Shown here piece by piece: positions 1-5,530 of a stretch of 5,530 bases of DNA. Numbering within the stretch: the stretch's first letter is position 1; each line of letters opens with the position of its first letter. Source of the stretch: Desulfocapsa sulfexigens (lineage in GTDB: Bacteria > Desulfobacterota > Desulfobulbia > Desulfobulbales > Desulfocapsaceae). The translations under genes were made by a program, and so were the position numbers. The notes beneath the pieces are model-generated. The model searched no databases. It was not told the DNA's origin and was given only the letters and a program-made list of their open reading frames with translations. The stretch lies in contig DQVD01000206.1 of assembly GCA_015661935.1 (NCBI GenBank), positions 1 through 5,530 of the forward strand. Direction: 5' to 3'.

Positions 1-42
1 AATTTTTGTGTGAATGTTTGACCCTTATAATTCGTTAGTCAT

Positions 43-70
43 TTGAAAAAACACACTTAGACGTGTGTTT
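43..70 (-). terminator. Rho-independent terminator of the pyrE unit
   Basis: Read on the minus strand, an 8-bp perfect stem (63-70 with 49-56, AAACACAC/GTGTGTTT) closes a 6-base loop and runs into six consecutive T residues (51 down to 46). It lies 33 bases past the stop of the small CXXC gene, where a terminator for the leftward pair would be expected. Only half of the stem pairs are G-C, so it may be of moderate strength. On the plus strand the stem is not followed by a T run, so it should act in one direction only. Bases 1-42 beyond it show nothing I can name. Confidence 0.65.
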
Positions 71-103
71 GGGTAAAAAAACAGATAAAAAAGGTCTTGA
101 GAA

Positions 104-274
104 TTAGTCGTAAATAAGAACGGTGTAGCGCTCTAAGATAGCTTCTGTTTCAGGATCCAGATCCCTTGCCACCTCGTGAATCTGGTATTCATGTTTGCAT
201 CCTGTGCAACGTAATCGGATGCGCCGACACTGGCGAAGAACCTCAAGTTTCTCTGAACATTTTCGACATTTCAT
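104..274 (-). CDS. Small dual-CXXC zinc-ribbon-like protein (56 aa)
   Basis: This 56-residue frame runs from ATG at 274 to TAA at 104-106. Cysteines fall at 3, 6, 16, 23 and 26: two CXXC knuckles (CRKC and CTGC) with a fifth cysteine between them. The first half is very basic (RQCRRIRLRC). The second half is acidic and probably helical (residues 34-50) and ends in the hydrophobic tail VLIYD. The knuckle pair suggests binding of zinc or another metal, or a redox role. There is no signal peptide or membrane segment, so it should be cytoplasmic. It resembles what I recall as the 'dual CXXC motif small (seleno)protein' family of sulfate-reducing bacteria, in which some members carry selenocysteine. 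Here every such codon is TGT or TGC, so this would be an all-cysteine form. The ATG lies 3 bases after the pyrE stop with no strong Shine-Dalgarno, which points to translational coupling. The reading frame is well supported by motifs and packing; the function is unknown. Confidence 0.8.
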   Translation of the reverse strand: MKCRKCSEKLEVLRQCRRIRLRCTGCKHEYQIHEVARDLDPETEAILERYTVLIYD

Positions 275-277
275 AGC

Positions 278-829
278 TTAGCTCAGGAGTTGCTCACGGG
301 TGAAGAGCGCCTCAAGTTTGTAACCGGCTTCAGCGAGAACTTCTGTTCCACCTTCCTGGCGTTCAACAACGGTGATGACCTGTCCCACGACAAAACCTGC
401 ATCTTCCACACGTTTGATTACTTGGATCAGAGTACCACCGGTGGTGACCACGTCTTCAAGAAGAGTAACCGTGCAACCGGCAGGCATATTGCTAAGTCCT
501 TCTATATAGTTTCCCGTACCGTGGCCTTTTGCCTCTTTCCGAACGATAAAAGCAGGAACCGGGTGACCTTCCAGATGACTGACAACCGATACAGCAGATA
601 CCAGCGGGTCGGCACCCAGTGTCATTCCTCCCACTGCCTGAATAGAAGTATCAGCTGCAAGCATTAGATCGAGGATCAGTTTTCCACAGAGATAGCTTCC
701 CTCTGCTGATAGAGAGGTTTGCTTCACATCGATATAAAAATCGGATGTTTTGCCTGATGTGAGGGTGAATTCACCCTTACGGTATGATTTTTCGAGAAGA
801 ATTTCTTTTAATCGTTGTCTGTTGTCCAT
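278..829 (-). CDS. pyrE: Orotate phosphoribosyltransferase
   Basis: PyrE (EC 2.4.2.10) joins orotate to PRPP, giving orotidine 5'-monophosphate and pyrophosphate, the fifth step of de novo pyrimidine synthesis. It is cytosolic and normally a dimer. The 183 residues match the compact length of many bacterial PyrE proteins. Visible signatures are the N-terminal substrate region (FTLTSGKTSDFYIDVK, 21-36), the GGMTLGADPL segment (67-76), the flexible catalytic loop (FIVRKEAKGHGTG, 94-106, with lysines 98 and 101) and the PRPP-binding motif VTLLEDVVTTGGT (121-133, acidic pair E125/D126). The ATG at 829 is preceded by AGGA about 7 bases upstream. The gene is transcribed divergently from glmS and is followed after 3 bases by the small CXXC gene, so the two probably form one transcript. 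No pyrimidine attenuator (leader peptide plus terminator) is evident upstream. Confidence 0.96.
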   Translation of the reverse strand: MDNRQRLKEILLEKSYRKGEFTLTSGKTSDFYIDVKQTSLSAEGSYLCGKLILDLMLAADTSIQAVGGMTLGADPLVSAVSVVSHLEGHPVPAFIVRKEAKGHGTGNYIEGLSNMPAGCTVTLLEDVVTTGGTLIQVIKRVEDAGFVVGQVITVVERQEGGTEVLAEAGYKLEALFTREQLLS

Positions 830-1028
830 GGTTTTTCCTGATCAATTTGTTGTGTTTTTATGGAGAGCTGGATTTTTATGATGCGATCCTCTATAAAAGT
901 ACTCATTTTTTTTTAAGGAACAAGAAAAATCTCGCATTAATGAAAATTGGCATGTTATTCTATAAAATCAGTTGTCTGATCGATGATAGCAAAAAGCGTT
1001 ATCCTGATAATAAAGTGAGGGAATATAT
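830..1028. promoter_or_regulatory. Divergent pyrE/glmS intergenic region
   Basis: These 199 A+T-rich bases separate two divergent start codons and must hold promoters for both directions, unless transcription starts elsewhere. Two similar CTATAAAA blocks (891-898 and 960-967) could serve as -10 elements (for glmS, or on the other strand as TATAGA for pyrE), but no good -35 hexamer sits at 16-18 bases from either, so I do not fix a promoter. A T run at 906-914 lacks a preceding stem and is not a terminator. I see no glmS ribozyme fold, which fits a Gram-negative host. The glmS ribosome binding site is TGAGGG at 1016-1021, 7 bases before the ATG. Confidence 0.5.
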
Positions 1029-2870
1029 ATGTGTGGGATTGTAGGATATGTTGGTAGAAGACGTCTCGTCCCAGTGGTACTTGAAGGGCTGAAGCGCTTA
1101 GAATATCGTGGCTATGATTCTGCAGGTATTGTGTATCTTCAGGATGGAAAGCTTACAAAATACAGAAGCGAAGGGAAACTTCAGAATCTTGAAAGCATCA
1201 TGGAGGAGGCCATCGGGGCTCCCGCTCATATCGGTCTTGGGCATACCCGTTGGGCAACTCATGGTGCTCCCACAACAGAAAATGCACATCCTCACAGTGA
1301 TTGCAGTGGCGATATTGTGGTGGTGCATAATGGAATTATCGAAAATTATCATTCATTGCGGAATGAACTTATTGAGAAGGGACACCATTTTGCTTCTGAG
1401 ACTGACACCGAGGTTCTTGCCCACCTGATAGAAGAATATCTTGATGGTGATCTTCGTGCAGCCGTTACAAAAGCGCTCGCCAGAGTTGAAGGTTCCTATG
1501 CCCTTGGTGTTCTCTGGACCGGGATGCCAGAGACCCTGATTGCTGCCCGAAACCATAGCCCATTGGTGCTTGGTGTTCATGAAGAAGAAGGTGGCTTTCT
1601 GGCCTCCGATATTCCGCCTCTTCTTCCTTATACCGATCAAATTATTTTTCTTGATGATCAGGAACTTGTTGTCCTGAAATCCGATAGTCATATTATATAT
1701 TCTCTTGTTACTGGCGAGGTTGTTGAGAAGAAAGCACAAACCATTTCCTGGAACGCCGGCATGGCAGAGAAGGGTGGTTATAAGCATTTTATGCTGAAAG
1801 AAATCTATGAACAGCCCCAGGCAATCATAGATACGGTAAGTGGCCGTATCAATCCTGAAAATGGGAGTGTAACTTTATCGGAAATGAATTTAAGCGATGA
1901 AGATCTTGCTGGAATAGAACGCATCTTTCTGGTGGCCTGCGGTACTTCATGGCATGCAGCCTTGGTTGCTAAGTATTGGATTGAGCGTTGGGCAGGAATA
2001 CCTGTTGAGGTGGATATCGCTTCTGAATTTAGATATCGAACACTTTTGATTGATGAAAAAGTACTCACCATAGCTATCTCCCAATCCGGTGAAACCGCTG
2101 ACACTTTAGCAGGCATCCGGCTCGCTAAAGAGCTTGGTTCCAAGATTGTTATTATTTGTAACGTGGTTGGTTCCACCATGCCCCGTGAGGCCCATGGAAC
2201 GGTTTATACCCATGCGGGCCCGGAAATTGGAGTAGCTTCCACCAAGGCTTTTACTTCTCAGCTTGCAGCGCTGTTCTTATTTACCCTCTATCTTGCAGAG
2301 AAAAAAGGAACTATGGAGGCTGGGAAGCGTATAGAGCTCGGCAAAGAACTGATCAATGTTGCCCGGGTGATTGAAGAAATGTTGCCGATTTTGCAGGCTG
2401 AAATTAAGGAATTGATTGAAAACTATTATGATTCCCGTGATTTTCTTTTTGTAGGCAGGGGGCTCAACTTTCCCATTGCTCTGGAAGGAGCACTGAAATT
2501 GAAAGAGATTTCTTATATTCATGCTGAAGGTTATGCCTCAGGGGAACTGAAACATGGGCCTATTGCACTTATTGATAAGGATATGCCGATTCTTGGTTTA
2601 ACTCCAAAAGATGCGGTTTATCAGAAATCCATTTCCAATGTTGAAGAGATAAAAGCCCGTCAGGGGCTATTAATATTGATTGGTACGGAAGGTGACGCCC
2701 ATTTAAAAAGTATCACCGACGATGTTATTTATCTTCCTGAAATCCACGAAGAGTTAAATCCAATTCTGTATACAATTCCCGCCCAGCTTCTCGCCTATGA
2801 GATTGCTTCCCGGCGCGGATGCGATGTTGATCAGCCTCGAAATCTTGCCAAAAGTGTGACCGTGGAATAA
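1029..2870 (+). CDS. glmS: Glutamine--fructose-6-phosphate aminotransferase (isomerizing)
   Basis: GlmS (EC 2.6.1.16) converts fructose-6-phosphate and glutamine to glucosamine-6-phosphate and glutamate, the committed step toward UDP-GlcNAc for peptidoglycan and lipopolysaccharide. It is cytosolic. The 613 residues match the family (E. coli, 609). The N-terminal class II glutaminase domain (about 2-225) has the nucleophile Cys2 (MCGIVGYVG), GHTRWATHG (71-79), the HNGIIEN oxyanion region (100-106) and ETDTE (124-128). A linker (KHFMLKEIYEQP, 252-263) leads to two SIS sugar-isomerase domains, with CGTSWHA (304-310) and SQSGET (351-356) in the first and GRGLNFPIALEGALKLKE (476-493) in the second. 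Residues E493, H509 and K608 correspond to the E. coli isomerase residues E488, H504 and K603, and the C-terminus is the typical RNLAKSVTVE. The ATG start is fixed because Cys2 must become N-terminal. It heads a probable three-gene operon and overlaps the next gene by one base. Confidence 0.98.
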   Translation: MCGIVGYVGRRRLVPVVLEGLKRLEYRGYDSAGIVYLQDGKLTKYRSEGKLQNLESIMEEAIGAPAHIGLGHTRWATHGAPTTENAHPHSDCSGDIVVVHNGIIENYHSLRNELIEKGHHFASETDTEVLAHLIEEYLDGDLRAAVTKALARVEGSYALGVLWTGMPETLIAARNHSPLVLGVHEEEGGFLASDIPPLLPYTDQIIFLDDQELVVLKSDSHIIYSLVTGEVVEKKAQTISWNAGMAEKGGYKHFMLKEIYEQPQAIIDTVSGRINPENGSVTLSEMNLSDEDLAGIERIFLVACGTSWHAALVAKYWIERWAGIPVEVDIASEFRYRTLLIDEKVLTIAISQSGETADTLAGIRLAKELGSKIVIICNVVGSTMPREAHGTVYTHAGPEIGVASTKAFTSQLAALFLFTLYLAEKKGTMEAGKRIELGKELINVARVIEEMLPILQAEIKELIENYYDSRDFLFVGRGLNFPIALEGALKLKEISYIHAEGYASGELKHGPIALIDKDMPILGLTPKDAVYQKSISNVEEIKARQGLLILIGTEGDAHLKSITDDVIYLPEIHEELNPILYTIPAQLLAYEIASRRGCDVDQPRNLAKSVTVE

Positions 2871-4036
2871 TGATCTCAATTGGTCTGGAAAATCTGGTGG
2901 ATTTAGGTGATTCACTTAAAGGTAAACGACTTGGCTTACTCTGTAATCAGGCTTCCACTGATCGAAACCTGCGTCATAGCAGAGATGTGATTCTTGCACG
3001 CTATGGTGATCAGCTAAGCTGTCTTTTTTCTCCCCAGCATGGTTTTTTCTCTGAAAAACAGGATAATATGATTGAGTCGGATCATGCTAAAGATCCTGTA
3101 AGCGGCCTGCCTGTTTTTAGCCTGTATGGAGAAACCAGAAAGCCAACTGCTGATATGTTTGCACATCTTGATGTACTGCTCATCGACATCGTTGATGTGG
3201 GGACCAGAGTGTATACCTTTCTCTATACCATGGCTTACTGTATGGAAGCTGCTGCAAAATATGGTAAACAGATTGTGGTGCTGGACAGGCCAAATCCCGT
3301 GGGTGGAGCAGTTGAAGGAAATATTCTGCAGGATGACTGCAGCTCTTTTGTCGGCTTGTATCCCATCCCCATGCGACACGGTATGACTTTTGGTGAACTG
3401 GCCCTGTTTATCAATAAAGAGTTTGGGATTGGAGCCGATTTGCAGGTGATCCCCATGCAGGGATACAACTCGTCCATGTTGTTTCGTGATACCGGTTTTC
3501 CCTGGGTGGCGCCATCTCCCAATATGCCGACTCCTGAAACAACACTTGTTTATCCCGGTCAGGTAATATGGGAAGGGACAAATTGTTCCGAAGGCCGGGG
3601 AACAACATTACCTTTTGAGTTTGTTGGAGCTCCTTTCTGGGAGCATGATCAAATAATGGAAAGATTGGCAGCCACGGATTTACCTGGATGTTATTGCCGG
3701 CCACTCGTTTTTCAGCCAACTTCCGGGAAATGGGCGGAACAGTCCTGTGTCGGGTTTCAACTCCACGTAACCGATGGTGTAACATTTCTGCCATATAGAA
3801 CAAGTCTTGCACTGCTTCAGGCTGTGATGCTCTGTTACGAAGAAGAATTTGGTTACAAAGAGCCACCTTATGAGTATGAGTTTGAACGTCTTCCCATGGA
3901 TCTGATTCTGGGAGATATAAGGCTGCGTAAAGGGCTGGAGCGGGGTGATGCCGTCAGCGATCTTGAGAAAGCATGGCAGCCTGCGCTCGATAATTTTTTA
4001 GAACAACGTAAAAAATATCTACTCTATGATATGTAG
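2870..4036 (+). CDS. DUF1343 / NamZ-family (GH171) protein, cytosolic form
   Basis: This 388-residue protein belongs to the DUF1343 family, whose studied member, B. subtilis NamZ (YbbC), is an exo-beta-N-acetylmuramidase that removes terminal MurNAc from peptidoglycan fragments. Family landmarks run in order: LKGKRLGLLCNQAS (16-29), FSPQHGFF (53-60), LIDIVDVGTRVYTF (104-117), LDRPNPVGG (138-146), RHGMTFGELA (169-178), WVAPSPNMPTPETT (212-225) and EGTNCSEGRGTTLPFEFVGAP (235-255). The Rossmann-like N-terminal half and the smaller C-terminal part are both complete, so the gene is intact. Two things differ from the secreted relatives: there is no signal peptide, and the common PEHG motif reads PQHG (Q56). 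The start is secure because the first strand begins about 5 residues in and the ATG shares its A with the glmS TAA stop, implying translational coupling; the upstream Shine-Dalgarno is weak. Family membership is firm. Actual muramidase activity and substrate are inferred only. Confidence 0.88.
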   Translation: MISIGLENLVDLGDSLKGKRLGLLCNQASTDRNLRHSRDVILARYGDQLSCLFSPQHGFFSEKQDNMIESDHAKDPVSGLPVFSLYGETRKPTADMFAHLDVLLIDIVDVGTRVYTFLYTMAYCMEAAAKYGKQIVVLDRPNPVGGAVEGNILQDDCSSFVGLYPIPMRHGMTFGELALFINKEFGIGADLQVIPMQGYNSSMLFRDTGFPWVAPSPNMPTPETTLVYPGQVIWEGTNCSEGRGTTLPFEFVGAPFWEHDQIMERLAATDLPGCYCRPLVFQPTSGKWAEQSCVGFQLHVTDGVTFLPYRTSLALLQAVMLCYEEEFGYKEPPYEYEFERLPMDLILGDIRLRKGLERGDAVSDLEKAWQPALDNFLEQRKKYLLYDM

Positions 4037-4044
4037 AATAGTAT

Positions 4045-4056
4045 GGAGGAAATGTG
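4045..4056 (+). promoter_or_regulatory. Ribosome binding site fixing the lpxD GTG start
   Basis: GGAGG at 4045-4049 stands 4 bases before GTG at 4054. The overlapping ATG at 4052 is followed directly by TGA and cannot be used. The GTG frame gives the normal LpxD N-terminus (YSLKELAIVADGQV). The spacing is a little short but acceptable. Confidence 0.75.
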
Positions 4057-5094
4057 AGTAATAAAGATTATAGCTTGAAAGAATTGGCAATAGTCGCAGA
4101 TGGTCAAGTCGCAGGAGATGCAAACCTTATAATAAGTGGTTTTGCTCCGCTGGAAACTGCTGTAGCCGGAGATATAAGTTTTCTGGTGAAAGCCGGACAG
4201 GTAAGTAAACTTGACGATTTTTCAGGAAGCGCTGTGATAGTACCCATGGATATAGAAACGGCTCCTGTTCCTCTGATTCGCGTGGATGATCCCTATCTTG
4301 CGTCAGCAAAAATACATACTTTTCTTTTGGAAAAACCCTTTTTAGCTAAGGGTGTACATAAACAGGTTTGTCTTGGAAAAGATACCACAGTACCGGAGCA
4401 GGTAAGCATTGCTGCCTTTGTTTCCCTTGGTGATCGGGTAAAACTGGGGGAGAGGGTGACCATCGAATCAGGGGTTGTGCTCGGTGATGATGTTCATATT
4501 GGAGACGATACCACTTTAAAAGCAAATGTTACAATTGCTGAAGGTTGTAAAATTGGAAATCGTGTAACCATTTTTTCAGGTGCGGTGATAGGCAGTGATG
4601 GTTTTGGTTATGCCACTGACAAACGCGGATTTCATACGAAACGTCCCCAGGTGGGTATTGTACAGATTGATGACGATGTGGAAATTGGCGCCAACAGCTG
4701 TGTTGACAGAGCCGCTTATGGGATAACCCACATTAAATCAGGAACAAAAATTGATAATCTGGTTCAGATTGCCCATAATGTAATTGTTGGTGAAAACAGC
4801 CTCATTGTTTCCCAGGCTGGAATTGCCGGCTCAACGACCCTTGGCCGTAATGTCGTGCTTGGTGGTCAGGTGGCGGTGATTGATCATGTTACTCTGGGAG
4901 ATGGTGTGATGGCGGCAGCGCGGAGCGGAATACATAATAATCAGAAACCAGGAGCGCAAGTGGGTGGGGCACCAGCCATTCCCATAAAACAGTTTGTGCG
5001 TGCTGCTACTCAGTTCGGAAAACTGCCCGGGATGGGGCGTGATATCAGGAAACTCAAAAAAGAAATGGAAAAACTTACAGCCGTTGAAAAATAA
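4054..5094 (+). CDS. lpxD: UDP-3-O-acylglucosamine N-acyltransferase
   Basis: LpxD transfers a 3-hydroxyacyl chain from acyl carrier protein to the 2-amino group of UDP-3-O-acyl-glucosamine, the third step of lipid A synthesis, in the cytosol. The length, 346 residues, matches E. coli LpxD (341). The N-terminal uridine-binding domain spans about 1-95, with the family-typical GFAPLETAVAGDISFLV (29-45). A left-handed beta-helix of hexapeptide repeats follows (about 100-285), including GSDGFGYA (180-187) and the catalytic motif NLVQIAHNV, with His241 matching E. coli His239. A basic/acidic C-terminal helix (about 312-343) ends the protein, as in the homotrimeric relatives. It lies 17 bases after the NamZ-like gene and is probably cotranscribed with glmS. 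The usual partners fabZ and lpxA do not follow; lpxD is the last gene of this cluster. Only the acyl chain length preference cannot be read from sequence. Confidence 0.96.
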   Translation: MSNKDYSLKELAIVADGQVAGDANLIISGFAPLETAVAGDISFLVKAGQVSKLDDFSGSAVIVPMDIETAPVPLIRVDDPYLASAKIHTFLLEKPFLAKGVHKQVCLGKDTTVPEQVSIAAFVSLGDRVKLGERVTIESGVVLGDDVHIGDDTTLKANVTIAEGCKIGNRVTIFSGAVIGSDGFGYATDKRGFHTKRPQVGIVQIDDDVEIGANSCVDRAAYGITHIKSGTKIDNLVQIAHNVIVGENSLIVSQAGIAGSTTLGRNVVLGGQVAVIDHVTLGDGVMAAARSGIHNNQKPGAQVGGAPAIPIKQFVRAATQFGKLPGMGRDIRKLKKEMEKLTAVEK

Positions 5095-5107
5095 TTAAGG
5101 TAAATAT

Positions 5108-5122
5108 CCGGGTTGGCCCCGG
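5108..5122 (+). terminator. GC-rich stem-loop after lpxD, doubtful terminator
   Basis: A 5-bp stem CCGGG/CCCGG with loop TTGGC begins 13 bases after the lpxD stop. An alternative 6-bp pairing, GGGTTG (5110-5115) with CAACCC (5126-5131), uses the same bases, so two exclusive folds exist. Neither is followed by a T run, so intrinsic termination is doubtful. It may be only a transcript-end stem. Confidence 0.3.
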
Positions 5123-5129
5123 AAACAAC

Positions 5130-5156
5130 CCAAACAACAGAATTGTAAATGTTTGG
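5130..5156. repeat. Short inverted repeat, 7-bp stem
   Basis: CCAAACA (5130-5136) pairs with TGTTTGG (5150-5156) around a 13-base loop that can itself pair weakly (ACA/TGT). There is no T run on the plus strand. It competes with the preceding stem for 5130-5131. The role is unknown; it may be an outlying part of the structured region downstream. Confidence 0.4.
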
Positions 5157-5175
5157 ATAGTGCCCCATAGTCGTT

Positions 5176-5223
5176 CGAATCGCCTGCGAACTATATTTGT
5201 TCATATGTGGGCAGGGCGATTCG
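5176..5223. repeat. Hairpin 1 of the structured intergenic region
   Basis: CGAATCGCCTGC (5176-5187) pairs with 5211-5223 over 12 bp with a single bulged G on the right side. The enclosed 23 bases can form GAAC/GTTC (5188-5191 with 5199-5202) or an ATAT/ATAT pairing. Its right foot overlaps the left foot of the large palindrome by two bases (5222-5223), so the two structures lie in tandem and share that border. Its apex is related to the apex of the large palindrome. Confidence 0.75.
5184..5215 (+). repeat. 32-base apex module, copy 1
   Basis: The top of hairpin 1 reads CTGCG, an ATAT-rich middle, then ATATGTGGGCAGG. Without gaps it matches 5306-5337 at 23 of 32 positions, with the right end best kept (ATATGTG, one mismatch, GCAGG). 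Confidence 0.6.
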
Positions 5224-5305
5224 TAACCGTTCACCAGGTATCAAAATTTTCTGTAAACCTGGTACTGTAGGCGTTTTCCAGTGCCTCAGTCTCGTCCGTT
5301 TGGGA

Positions 5306-5337
5306 CTGCGTAGCATATGCAGTTATATGTGAGCAGG
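5306..5337 (+). repeat. 32-base apex module, copy 2
   Basis: The apex of the large palindrome reads CTGCG, CATAT, a GCAGTT loop, then ATATGTGAGCAGG. It is the counterpart of 5184-5215 (23/32). The stems that carry the two copies are unrelated to each other beyond the shared border. Confidence 0.6.
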
Positions 5338-5353
5338 CGCAAACGGACGTAAA

Positions 5354-5397
5354 TGAGGTGCTGGTAAACGCTTACTGAGGTACTTGAAAACGCCTAC
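5354..5397 (+). repeat. 22-base direct tandem duplication in the right arm
   Basis: Bases 5354-5375 and 5376-5397 are adjacent 22-base copies matching at 18 of 22 positions (TGAGGT, two to four variable bases, AAACGC, TAC). The left arm has only one counterpart (complement of 5267-5288), which accounts for the 24-versus-2 base asymmetry in the palindrome. Confidence 0.7.
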
Positions 5398-5454
5398 AGT
5401 ACCAGGTTTACAGCAAATTTTAATTCCTAGTGAACGGTTACGGGAGAGAAAAGG

Positions 5455-5529
5455 ATTCAATTTAAAACAGTACTGGCAGCTGGTGCCTTTGTTCTGTTGT
5501 CCACCGCAGGAATTGCAGGGGCAGCCGAC
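5455..5529 (+). CDS. Exported protein, 5' end only, apparent ATT start
   Basis: The frame is open from the TGA at 5431-5433 to the window end and encodes a classic Sec signal peptide: one lysine (K4), a hydrophobic core LAAGAFVLL (7-15), then STAGIAGAAD with a likely cleavage site after AGA or GAA. No ATG, GTG or TTG lies between the upstream stop and the peptide. ATT at 5455 gives the best N-terminus (M)QFKTVLAAG and is preceded by GGGAG (5442-5446) 8 bases upstream. CTG at 5473 would drop the basic n-region. Either a rare ATT start is used, or the native start was lost (sequence change or error, or remodelling by the adjacent palindrome). Only 25 codons are visible, so the mature protein cannot be identified; a periplasmic product is all that can be inferred. 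Confidence 0.6.
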   Translation, partial: MQFKTVLAAGAFVLLSTAGIAGAAD

Positions 5530-5530
5530 A

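Larger units (their letters stand above)
5222..5442. repeat. 221-bp modular interrupted palindrome
   Basis: The left arm 5222-5278 and right arm 5386-5442 are inverted copies matching at 53 of 57 positions without gaps: 13 perfect bases at the foot (CGTAACCGTTCAC), a 12/16 block, then 28 perfect bases (5251-5278 with 5386-5413). Pairing goes on with 10 of 12 (5279-5290 with 5374-5385), meets an asymmetric gap (2 bases on the left, 24 on the right), resumes with 9 perfect pairs (CGTCCGTTT 5293-5301 with 5341-5349), and ends in a 39-base apex with CTGC/GCAG and CATAT/ATATG substems. No protein frame fits across it. It could extrude as a cruciform or fold as a very long RNA hairpin. I see no transposase and no obvious target-site duplication. 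What it is remains unknown: a non-autonomous repeat element, a recombination site and a regulatory RNA leader are all possible. Confidence 0.9.

Noticed and set aside
104..274. Selenocysteine in the small CXXC protein
   Set aside because: All five cysteine codons are TGT or TGC and there is no in-frame TGA; this copy is a cysteine form.
947..966. Possible sigma-54 promoter at TTGGCATG before glmS
   Set aside because: The GG at 949-950 has no GC at the required 10-base distance; TA is found there instead.
830..1028. glmS ribozyme or other riboswitch ahead of glmS
   Set aside because: The region is A+T-rich without the conserved ribozyme core or long pairings; this ribozyme is known mainly from Gram-positive bacteria.
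784..1044. 86-codon plus-strand frame spanning the pyrE start and the glmS leader
   Set aside because: It overlaps the antisense of pyrE and the glmS start, has low-complexity intergenic translation, and shows no motif or ribosome binding site.
4052..4054. ATG start for lpxD
   Set aside because: This ATG is followed immediately by TGA; the overlapping GTG at 4054 opens the correct frame.
5010..5234. 74-codon minus-strand frame across the lpxD end and hairpin 1
   Set aside because: Half is antisense to lpxD and the rest runs through inverted repeats; no recognisable protein features.
5222..5442. CRISPR array
   Set aside because: The repeats are inverted and adjacent, not direct repeats separated by unique spacers of constant size; no cas genes are present.
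5173..5442. Integron attC site or insertion sequence
   Set aside because: No clear attC core sites, no integrase or cassette genes, and no transposase frame between the arms. A non-autonomous element remains possible but unproven.

Overview
The window looks like a chromosomal housekeeping segment from a Gram-negative bacterium of moderate G+C content. lpxD (lipid A synthesis) implies an outer membrane. A 56-residue double-CXXC protein next to pyrE resembles a small family that I associate from memory with sulfate-reducing Desulfobacterota (the former Deltaproteobacteria, for example the Desulfobulbales). That placement is inference, not proof.

Layout: a leftward unit (829 down to about 43) holds pyrE, then a small zinc-ribbon-like protein gene starting 3 bases after the pyrE stop, then an intrinsic terminator. 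A 199-bp divergent intergenic region (830-1028) separates it from a rightward unit: glmS (1029-2870), a DUF1343/NamZ-family gene whose ATG overlaps the glmS stop by one base (2870-4036), and lpxD (4054-5094, GTG start, 17 bases downstream). These three genes are probably cotranscribed and share an amino-sugar theme. GlmS makes glucosamine-6-phosphate, the source of UDP-GlcNAc. LpxD acts on a UDP-GlcN-derived lipid A intermediate. NamZ-type enzymes release N-acetylmuramic acid from peptidoglycan fragments.

The last 436 bases differ in character. After lpxD come 360 bases with no convincing gene but with remarkable secondary-structure potential: two small stem-loops, a hairpin at 5176-5223, and a 221-bp interrupted palindrome at 5222-5442 whose outer 57-base arms match at 53 positions. 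The hairpin and the palindrome share a related 32-base apex (23/32 identical) on different stems, and one palindrome arm carries an extra 22-base direct duplication. Twelve bases after the palindrome an open frame begins that encodes a textbook Sec signal peptide and runs off the window. It has no ATG, GTG or TTG at a suitable place and would have to start at ATT (5455), or it lost its start when the palindrome arose. This modular palindrome and the gene at its foot are the least explained part of the window.
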